Shown here: positions 6,864 to 11,855 of the stretch, piece after piece
Numbering within the stretch: the first letter of the stretch is position 1
Layout of the letters: the number at the start of each line of letters is the position of its first letter
Source of the DNA: JAWWPG01 sp038254365
Lineage (GTDB): Bacteria > Actinomycetota > Actinomycetes > Propionibacteriales > Nocardioidaceae
DNA length: 11,855 bases
Direction of reading: 5' to 3'
Assembly: GCA_038254365.1 (NCBI GenBank)
Contig: JBBSGI010000081.1
Location: 1 to 11,855, forward strand
Program-made: the position numbers and the translations under genes
Notes under the pieces: model-generated
Told to the model about the DNA's origin: nothing
What the model saw: only the letters and a program-made list of their open reading frames with translations
Database searches by the model: none

Positions 6864-7745
6864 TCAGGAATCCCTTCCGGAGAGCCGCTCCACGAGCCGC
6901 AGCAGCGCGGAGTGGTCGAGGTCGCCGTCGCCCTGGGCGCGGGCGGCGGCCATCAGCTGCGCGACGACGGCGCCGAGTGGGATGACAACGCCGGCGTCCC
7001 GTGCGGCCGACGTCATGATGCCGAGGTCCTTGTGGTGCAGGTCGATGCGAAAGCCCGGTTTGAACTCGCGGGCCAGCATCGTGCTCGCCTTCCGGTCGAG
7101 GATCCGATTGCCGGCGAGACCGCCGGCGAGCACCTTCACGGCGGCCTCGGTGTCGACGTCGTACGCCTCGAGGAACACGATCGCCTCCGCGACGAGTTCG
7201 ATGATGCCGCCGACGATGAGCTGGTTGGCCGCCTTGACGGTCTGGCCCGACCCGGCCTTGCCGACATGGACGACGGTCCCGCCGAGGACGTCGAGGACCG
7301 GCTTCGCGGCCTCGAAGTCCTCCGTCGTGCCCCCGACCATGATGGACAGGTTGCCCTCGACCGCGCCCTGCTCGCCTCCGCTCACCGGCGCGTCGAGCAC
7401 CCGGATGCCCTTGTCCGCACCCGCCTCGGCGACGCGCACCGCAACGTCCGGGCGGATCGAGCTCATGTCGATGTAGAGCGCACCCCGCTTCGCGTTGGCG
7501 AGGACGCCGTCGTCACCGAGCGCCACCGCCTCCACGTCGGGGGAGTCCGGCAGCATGGTGATCACGACGTCCACGTTGCTCACCGCCGCGGCGGCACTGT
7601 CCGCAGCGCGACCACCCTGCTCGACCAGGCGGTCGACTGCCGCCCGGCTGAGGTTGTAACCCACCACGTCGAAGTCAGCCTCGACAAGGTTGGCCGCCAT
7701 CGGGGCGCCCATGATGCCGAGGCCGATGAACCCCACCGTCGTCAT
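6864..7745 (-). CDS. glxR: Tartronate semialdehyde reductase (2-hydroxy-3-oxopropionate reductase)
   Basis: Reduces tartronate semialdehyde to D-glycerate with NAD(P)H. 293 residues, standard for the beta-hydroxyacid dehydrogenase family. The Rossmann motif 'GFIGLGIMGAPMAANL' is at 5-20, the substrate-binding signature 'DAPVSGGEQGA' at 118-128, and the catalytic Lys171 lies in 'GQTVKAANQLIVGG' (167-180); 'HHKDLGI' follows near residue 240. The ATG at 7745 has GAAGGAGA about 6 nt upstream. It sits 39 nt after hyi and ends 1 nt before gcl, so the three are one transcript. Related dehydrogenases (3-hydroxyisobutyrate, garR) share these motifs; the gcl/hyi neighbours decide the call. Cofactor preference cannot be settled: the loop after the second strand reads 'YNLSR'. 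Confidence 0.92.
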   Translation of the reverse strand: MTTVGFIGLGIMGAPMAANLVEADFDVVGYNLSRAAVDRLVEQGGRAADSAAAAVSNVDVVITMLPDSPDVEAVALGDDGVLANAKRGALYIDMSSIRPDVAVRVAEAGADKGIRVLDAPVSGGEQGAVEGNLSIMVGGTTEDFEAAKPVLDVLGGTVVHVGKAGSGQTVKAANQLIVGGIIELVAEAIVFLEAYDVDTEAAVKVLAGGLAGNRILDRKASTMLAREFKPGFRIDLHHKDLGIMTSAARDAGVVIPLGAVVAQLMAAARAQGDGDLDHSALLRLVERLSGRDS

Positions 7746-7784
7746 CGCGATCTCCTTCCCGGCGCGTCGTCCGAGTCTCGCAGG

Positions 7785-8612
7785 TCAGGTCGCGCCGCGC
7801 CGCTCCCGCGGCAGCCAGTCGAAGCTGGCCACGCTGTCTCCGCTCGGCTTGTATTCCAGCCCGACCCAGCCCGCGTAGCCGGCTGCCTCGAGGCGGGACA
7901 ACAGGCCGTCGAGGTCGAGCGTCCCGGTGCCGGGCTCGTGCCGCCCGGGATAGTCGGCAATCTGAACGTGACCGATGCGGGGAGTACGGCTCGCCACCAC
8001 CGCCTCCACGTCGTCCCCGTTGGCGGCCAGGTGGAAGAGATCACACAAGAGGTCCACGTTGTCGATCGCAGCGTGCCTGCGGACGCGGTCGACAACGGCG
8101 GCCGCGTCCGCGGCCGTCCGCAGCGGGTAGGGCTTCGGCCCGCTGACAGGCTCGATGAGCACCCGGCCGTCGATTCGGGCGACCGCACGCGCGGCCAGAG
8201 CGAGATTTTCGACGGCAAGCTCGTCTTGTTGCTCAGGGGTCGCACCATCGACGCGGTTGCCGTAGAGCGCGTTGAACCGGGGAACCTGCAGCTGTTCGCC
8301 GATACCGACGGCGACCTCGATGTTGTCTCGGAACTCCGAGCTCCGAGTGGGAATCGACAGCACGCCGGCATCCGCTCCGGCGAGGTCGCCGGCGAAGAAG
8401 TTCAGACCCACCAGCTGGACCCCGGCCTCCCGCACCGACGCGACGAAGGCGTCGACCTCGCTGCCGCGTGGCACCGGCTGCGTCGGCCAGGGCCACCAGA
8501 ACTCGACTGCGTCAAACCCCGCCGCCTTGGCGGCCGCGGAGCGCTCCAGCAGCGGCAGCTCGGTGAAAATCATCGAGCAGTTGACGTCGTATCGCAGGAC
8601 GTGGTTGGTCAT
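7785..8612 (-). CDS. hyi: Hydroxypyruvate isomerase
   Basis: Interconverts tartronate semialdehyde and hydroxypyruvate; AP-endonuclease-2-like TIM barrel. 275 residues, against about 258 in E. coli. Hallmarks are 'YDVNCSMIFTELPLLER' (8-24), 'VGLNFFAGDLAGADAG' (68-83), Glu154 in 'VLIEPVSGPKPYPL', Asp191 and His194 in 'LLCDLFHLAANGDD', 'GHVQIADYPGRHEPGTG' (214-230) and Glu253 in 'VGLEYKP'. The glutamates, His and Asp are the expected metal/catalytic residues. The frame stays open 51 codons upstream, but the ATG at 8612 is chosen: GAGAGG lies 5 nt before it and the homologous sequence 'MTNHVLRYDVN' starts there. First gene of the hyi-glxR-gcl operon. Confidence 0.92.
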   Translation of the reverse strand: MTNHVLRYDVNCSMIFTELPLLERSAAAKAAGFDAVEFWWPWPTQPVPRGSEVDAFVASVREAGVQLVGLNFFAGDLAGADAGVLSIPTRSSEFRDNIEVAVGIGEQLQVPRFNALYGNRVDGATPEQQDELAVENLALAARAVARIDGRVLIEPVSGPKPYPLRTAADAAAVVDRVRRHAAIDNVDLLCDLFHLAANGDDVEAVVASRTPRIGHVQIADYPGRHEPGTGTLDLDGLLSRLEAAGYAGWVGLEYKPSGDSVASFDWLPRERRGAT

Positions 8613-8910
8613 CTCGGCCTCTCGCTGCGTAGCGCCGCCAGCTAGTCTTCCTGGTTGGGGCCGCTGCGTCACTCCCCGCCGGTCAAGTGGCCCGACGCTC
8701 TTGCTGTGCCTCGCCTCTGCGCCGCGTTGCTCCCCGCGGACGCACCGTTCCTCACCGGTGATCACCTAGGACAAGCATCGGGCGGCCGCGGGCCTGGCTC
8801 CGGTTCTTCTCCGTGAGTGACCCCGGCTACGGCTCGCCTATCCGCGAGGGCGGAGCCGTCCATCGGCGTCGTCAAGCAGTGGCACGGACGCGAAGTCGGC
8901 GCACAGCCTG
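8613..8910. other. Intergenic region upstream of hyi, no gene seen
   Basis: No convincing coding sequence. On the minus strand TTGACC (about 8690-8695) resembles a -35 box for the hyi operon, but no TAnnnT lies at the right distance. It contains the palindrome at 8753-8766 and an imperfect stem-loop at 8830-8858 (CGGCTC paired with GAGCCG, with an inner GCC/GGC). Confidence 0.5.
8753..8766. promoter_or_regulatory. Overlapping palindromes, possible operator upstream of the hyi operon
   Basis: CACCGGTG (8753-8760) and GGTGATCACC (8757-8766) are both perfect palindromes that share GGTG. They lie about 140 nt upstream of the hyi start. Such symmetry could be a repressor site for the glyoxylate operon, but no regulator gene is in the window and chance is not excluded. 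Confidence 0.25.
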
Positions 8911-9549
8911 TTGGCAGCGCTCATCGCCGCCGCTCGGTACACCGGGGGGTCCTTGAGCTGGCTCGCGGACCTACCCGCTGTTCCTAATGACGTCGCGATA
9001 GCGCGTACCAACCAGGCGTACCGATGCCTATCACCGGATGCGCTCCATTGGCTGACCCAGCAGGGCGTGCCTAGCGCGCTGGTGCCCGTGCCGCTTGTGC
9101 GCCTGGCCAACGAACCGGGTCTCCTGCGGGGTGTCCGCTCGGCCACGTGCTGCTTCATCGACCTCGGAGACAAGATCGCACGCCTTCATGAGACAGCTGG
9201 CGGCGGCTGGCTGGTCCACTTTCTCTCCGATCAGCAGGGCGTTGTCGAGTGGCTCATCCACGTGGCCCCCGACGGTGGGCACCAGGTCGTTGTGACGACC
9301 GCCCCCATAGGCTGCAGCTGGCGTCTAGATCCCGAAGAGTTGGACCCCGTGCCCGACCAGCCCCTCACTCTCGAGGATCTCGCCGTTCTCAGTGTCGAGG
9401 TGTGCGCCGACAGCCTCATCGAGTTCCTCGCTCGGTGCTGGCTCGACAACGAGACCTGGTGGACCATCGAGGGCGGCGAAGCAGCGACGACACCGGACGT
9501 AGTCGATTACCAACGTGCCTGGCTTCAGCACGACGCCGGAAAAGCTTGA
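8911..9549 (+). CDS. Hypothetical protein, start uncertain
   Basis: I do not recognise this gene with confidence. The frame is open from 8821 to the TGA at 9547. The first usable start codon is TTG at 8911, giving 212 residues, but no clear ribosome site precedes it, so the true start may be lost or lie further in. Composition is soluble-protein-like, with no signal peptide or membrane segment. The middle ('GGGWLVHFLSDQQGVVEWL', 'DGGHQVVVTT') looks like an antiparallel beta-sheet, and the acidic C-terminal part ends in a helix rich in Trp ('SLIEFLARCWLDNETWW'). That tail faintly recalls SMI1/KNR4 (SUKH) proteins, a fold that includes toxin-immunity proteins; this is an impression only. Its neighbours to the right are gene relics, so it could itself be 5'-truncated. 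Codon use looks like real coding sequence. Confidence 0.6.
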   Translation: MAALIAAARYTGGSLSWLADLPAVPNDVAIARTNQAYRCLSPDALHWLTQQGVPSALVPVPLVRLANEPGLLRGVRSATCCFIDLGDKIARLHETAGGGWLVHFLSDQQGVVEWLIHVAPDGGHQVVVTTAPIGCSWRLDPEELDPVPDQPLTLEDLAVLSVEVCADSLIEFLARCWLDNETWWTIEGGEAATTPDVVDYQRAWLQHDAGKA

Positions 9550-9640
9550 AGGAACCGGAACAGCGATCGATTGCGAGAACAGGTTGTCCGTCACGCGCAC
9601 GAGTGCCTAGACCGGTCCCTTTCCGGCATCGATTTGGCGG

Positions 9641-9722
9641 GGCGATGATGGATCGCTGGACCTCGGTGGAACCCTCGCTAGATTCGCGGTGCGCGCACCT
9701 CGCGGTAGAGGTGCTCGAGCAG
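9641..9722 (-). pseudogene. Acyl-CoA dehydrogenase C-terminal relic
   Basis: Read on the minus strand, 82 nt encode 'LLEHLYREVRAPRIY', then after one extra base (about 9677-9678, creating an in-frame TAG) 'EGSTEVQRSIIA'. This is the end of an acyl-CoA dehydrogenase, including the catalytic Glu position in 'IYEG'. The same 27 residues, with one Ala/Ser difference, end the intact gene at 10990-11855 (11008-11088). By my count the DNA differs at 13 of 81 aligned positions, 12 of them silent. Nothing upstream of 'LLEH' matches; immediately beyond begins the sigma factor relic on the other strand. The normal tail 'REFKP' is also missing. Confidence 0.75.
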
Positions 9723-9742
9723 CCGCCTGGCACTGGACGGGA

Positions 9743-10313
9743 GCGTTCCTGCTGCTGGAACGGCTGTCGCCCGTCGAGCGCGCTGTCTTCCTGCTGCGCG
9801 ACGTCTTCGCGTACGGCTTCGTTGAGATCGCGGGCATCGTCGGCAAGAGCGAGTCGAACTGCCGCCAGCTCGTCTCCCGGGTGCGCCACCACGTCGCCGG
9901 GGGGGAAGCCGCGGTTCGAGGCTCCCGTGTTGCTCGGGATCAGCTGGCTCGCCGGTTCTTCGCCGCCCTCGGTGACGGGAACATGGACGAGCTGGTGAGC
10001 GTGCTGGCGTCGGACGTCATCGTGTACGGCGACAGCGGCGGGCGGCCGCCGTCCTGGCAGCGTCCGATCGTCGGACAGGACAACGTCAGCCGGCTCATGT
10101 ACGGGCTGGGGGAGCAGATCCGTCAGCTGAAACGTCGACATCCGCCTAACGGAGGTCAACGGTCAGCCCGACGCTCTCGTCCTCGGCTCTGACGGCCGGC
10201 TGATCAACGTCTTCAGCGTGGACATCGCCGACGGCGCCGTGGAGGTGATCCGATCCCTCTTCAACCCCGAAAAGCTGCGGCACTCGGACCGCTTTCCGAC
10301 ATCGAGGCGCTGA
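9743..10313 (+). pseudogene. ECF41-type (SigJ-like) sigma factor, missing region 2 and frameshifted
   Basis: From 9743 the frame reads 'AFLLLERLSPVERAVFLLR' and 'YGFVEIAGIVGKSESNCRQL', the sigma region 4 helix-turn-helix of ECF sigma factors, followed by the SnoaL-like domain 'LARRFFAALGDGNMDELVSV' with 'DSGGR' (equivalent of the DGGGK motif of ECF41). After 'EQIRQL' one extra A at about 10130 shifts the frame; the continuation reads 'NVDIRLTEVNGQPDALVLG' and 'LINVFSVDIADGAVEVIRSL', then 'FNPEKL' (the NPDKL-type ECF41 motif) and TGA at 10311. Region 2, which binds the -10 element, and the linker are absent; sequence to the left is the acyl-CoA dehydrogenase relic. In ECF41 the C-terminal domain modulates activity, but this copy cannot work as a sigma factor. 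Confidence 0.8.
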
Positions 10314-10532
10314 TGGCTCAACGCGCCCGGCGTTGAAGGGCACCACTCGTGGCCCACCGTCGGTGCCGTGGGTGACGTGGTCGACGTGCGGGCAGGGCGT
10401 GCATACGGTGGACGAGGGGCTTGGCGCGAAGCCAGCCACCGCTGATTGCTGATGCCGCCGGGACTCGTCTCCAGGCGCGCGCAGGAGGGTCTGAGGTCAT
10501 TCGCCTCGCGCCGAGTGCGACATGCTGGGGCC
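10314..10532. other. Intergenic stretch, no gene recognised
   Basis: Reading all frames gives no recognisable protein. It probably carries the promoter of the Rid gene at 10533 and possibly further degraded sequence. A short 5-bp hairpin (GGCTT/AAGCC, 10418-10433) is the only structure I noted. Confidence 0.4.
10521..10526 (+). promoter_or_regulatory. Weak candidate -10 box before the second Rid gene
   Basis: CATGCT, one mismatch from TAnnnT, followed by 6 nt and the ATG at 10533. The spacing equals that of the leaderless gene at 3776 and there is no ribosome site, so a leaderless mRNA is possible. The match is weaker than the other two. Confidence 0.25.
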
Positions 10533-10922
10533 ATGGTCAAACGACAGTTGTTCTCTTCGGGCGCGATCTGGGAGCCGGTCGTCGGCTACTCGCGTGCGGT
10601 ACGCGTCGGGTCTTGGATCACCGTGTCGGGTACGACCGCGGCCGCGGAAGGTGGCGGCGCCATCGGCGGGGACGACATGGCCAAGCAGACACGCGAGGCG
10701 CTGCGTCGCATCCTCGCCGTGCTCGAGCGTGCCGGAGCGCGGGCCGAGGACGTGGTCCGCACGCGAATCTACGTGACCGACATCAGCCGCTGGGAAGAGG
10801 CCGGCCGGGCACACGGTGAGGTGTTCGCCGAAATACGACCCGCGACGTCCATGGTGGAGGTCAGCCGGCTCATTGACTCGGCGCTGCTGGTCGAGGTGGA
10901 GGCAGACGCCATCCTGCCGTAG
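10533..10922 (+). CDS. Rid-family (YjgF/YER057c/UK114) protein, Arg-less subgroup
   Basis: 129 residues, typical Rid length. The ATG at 10533 is chosen over in-frame upstream codons (open to 10446) because conserved sequence starts at 'KRQLFSSGAIWEPVVGYSRA'. Landmarks are 'WITVSGTTA' (28-36), 'QTREALRRILAVLERAG' (52-68), 'VVRTRIYVTDI' (74-84) and the C-terminal strand 'LLVEVEADAILP'. The active-site stretch is 'RPATSMVEVSRL', with Thr105 where imine-hydrolysing RidA has Arg; the acidic residue in 'EVEAD' is kept. It is thus a Rid protein probably unable to act as a standard enamine/imine deaminase. It is only distantly similar to the Rid protein at 1760. It stands alone, convergent with the acyl-CoA dehydrogenase. 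Confidence 0.88.
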   Translation: MVKRQLFSSGAIWEPVVGYSRAVRVGSWITVSGTTAAAEGGGAIGGDDMAKQTREALRRILAVLERAGARAEDVVRTRIYVTDISRWEEAGRAHGEVFAEIRPATSMVEVSRLIDSALLVEVEADAILP

Positions 10923-10973
10923 GCCGATGTTCCTACTGGCGAGCCTCCTCGCGAAGGAGGAATGGTGATCGGC
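10923..10973. terminator. Nested stem-loop between convergent Rid and acyl-CoA dehydrogenase genes
   Basis: Inner stem CCTCCT (10944-10949) and AGGAGG (10955-10960) with loop CGCGA, flanked by an outer pair GCCGAT (10923-10928) and ATCGGC (10968-10973). It lies exactly in the 67-nt gap between two convergent stops, so it probably ends both transcripts. No T-run. Confidence 0.5.
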
Positions 10974-10989
10974 TTGGCCTGACCTAGCC

Positions 10990-11855
10990 TCAAGGCTTGA
11001 ACTCGCGAGCGATGATGGAGCGCTGGACTTCGGTGGCGCCTTCGTATATGCGCGGGGCGCGGACCTCGCGGTAAAGGTGTTCCAGCAGGTGGCCGCGCTG
11101 CAAACCCCGGGCGCCGTGGACCTGGATCGCCGCGTCGACGACGTACTGGGCTGTCTCGGTGGCAAACAGCTTCGCCATCGCCGAGCGCTTGGGCACGTCG
11201 GGGTCGCCGCGGTCGTACGCCGCCGCGGCCGCGTAAACCATCAACCGGGCAGCCTCGGTCCGGGTTGCCATTTCCGCCAGCGTGTGCCCGACCGACTGCA
11301 TCTGCGTGAGCGGCGCTCCGAACGCCTGACGGGAGCCGGCGTGGGCGATCGCCGCGTCGAGTGCGGCCTGCGCCATCCCGACGGCGAGAGCGCCCACGCT
11401 CGGCCGGAACAGGTTGAGCGTCGCCATCGCCACCCCGAAGCCAGCGTCGACCTCGCCCAATACGGAGTCGGCGCCGACGTGGACGCCGTCGAGTATCAGT
11501 CGGCCGATCGGGTGCGGCGACAGCATCTCCAGGGACTCGCCGTCCACACCCTCCGCAGCACCGTCGACGACGAACGCCGTGACGCCACGCGACCGGGCAC
11601 CCTCCGTCGTACGGGCGAACACGGTGTAGACGTCGGCCTGCGGCGCGTTGGAGATCCAGGTCTTCTCGCCGGTGAGCCGCCACCCGGCGCCGTCCGGCTC
11701 GGCCCGCAAAGCGAGCGCCCCCGCGTCCGAGCCCGCGTCGGGCTCGGACAGCGCGAAGGCGGCCACCGCCTCGCCCCGCGCGATCGCCGGCACCCACCGG
11801 CGTACGACGTCAGCACGGCCCACGGAAGCGATGGGATGCCCGCCCAGCCCCTGCA
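10990..11855 (-). CDS. Acyl-CoA dehydrogenase, C-terminal part, cut by window edge
   Basis: FAD enzyme introducing a double bond alpha-beta to the CoA thioester. 287 residues are present, open to the right edge; a full protein would have about 380-400, so the N-terminal all-helical domain is missing. Visible are the FAD/substrate-binding strands 'AFALSEPDAGSDAGAL' and 'GEKTWISNA', the family helix signature 'RQAFGAPLTQMQSVGHTLAE', 'YVVDAAIQVHGARGL' and the catalytic Glu in 'IYEGATEVQRSIIAREF'. A GTG near 11823 is internal, since homologous sequence continues upstream of it to the edge ('GLGGHP'). Convergent with the Rid gene. A dead copy of its last 27 codons lies at 9641-9722. Substrate cannot be told from this part. 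Confidence 0.92.
   Translation of the reverse strand, partial: QGLGGHPIASVGRADVVRRWVPAIARGEAVAAFALSEPDAGSDAGALALRAEPDGAGWRLTGEKTWISNAPQADVYTVFARTTEGARSRGVTAFVVDGAAEGVDGESLEMLSPHPIGRLILDGVHVGADSVLGEVDAGFGVAMATLNLFRPSVGALAVGMAQAALDAAIAHAGSRQAFGAPLTQMQSVGHTLAEMATRTEAARLMVYAAAAAYDRGDPDVPKRSAMAKLFATETAQYVVDAAIQVHGARGLQRGHLLEHLYREVRAPRIYEGATEVQRSIIAREFKP

Noticed and set aside
6801..8645. 614-codon open frame on the plus strand across gcl, glxR and hyi
   Set aside because: It is antisense to three clearly recognisable enzymes. It is rich in Arg, Asp, His and Val as expected for a GC-rich shadow frame and matches no family.
10320..10440. Minus-strand peptide with 'HVDHVTHGTDGGP', faintly like an HNH nuclease
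   Set aside because: It lacks the paired cysteines and the rest of the HNH motif; too short and too weak to call.

Overview
This looks like a chromosomal segment from a high-GC actinobacterium. Coding sequence is very GC-rich with G/C at third positions, GTG starts are common, and two genes have a TAnnnT -10 box only 6-7 nt upstream of a GTG start, the arrangement typical of actinobacterial leaderless mRNAs. No species can be named from the sequence alone. Most intact genes are ordinary metabolic genes. The unusual part is the amount of decayed coding material between them.

Layout. At the left edge (1-822, minus) is the N-terminal part of an Xaa-Pro aminopeptidase. Divergent from it is a tight plus-strand operon (939-3099): a crotonase-fold enzyme, a Rid-family protein (4-nt overlap), a VOC/glyoxalase-fold protein and a cupin gene with four frame-disrupting lesions. 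A perfect 9-bp stem-loop separates this operon from a convergent beta-carbonic anhydrase (3173-3673, minus). The carbonic anhydrase is divergent from a YcaQ/AlkX-like winged-helix DNA glycosylase gene (3776-4879, plus), and both appear leaderless.

The centre is a three-gene minus-strand operon, hyi - glxR - gcl (8612 to 5126): hydroxypyruvate isomerase, tartronate semialdehyde reductase and glyoxylate carboligase. Together these form the glycerate pathway. Two glyoxylate condense to tartronate semialdehyde plus CO2, which is reduced to glycerate directly or interconverted with hydroxypyruvate. The carboligase carries a Glu where the well-studied E. coli enzyme has its diagnostic Val51. Just downstream of gcl lies a truncated, frameshifted relic of a RelE-type toxin.

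The right third (8613-10532) is poor in intact genes. It holds an unassigned 212-codon ORF, an 82-nt relic of the tail of an acyl-CoA dehydrogenase, and a headless, frameshifted ECF41-type sigma factor relic. Beyond it come a second Rid-family gene (10533-10922), a nested stem-loop, and a convergent acyl-CoA dehydrogenase running off the right edge. The dead acyl-CoA dehydrogenase tail and this intact gene encode almost the same 27 residues.

I found no rRNA, tRNA, CRISPR array, complete insertion sequence or prophage. I did not find a convincing new multi-gene system. The best leads are the Glu-containing carboligase, the Arg-less Rid proteins beside acyl-CoA-type genes, the crotonase without hydratase glutamates, the divergent leaderless promoters, and four broken genes in one 12-kb window.
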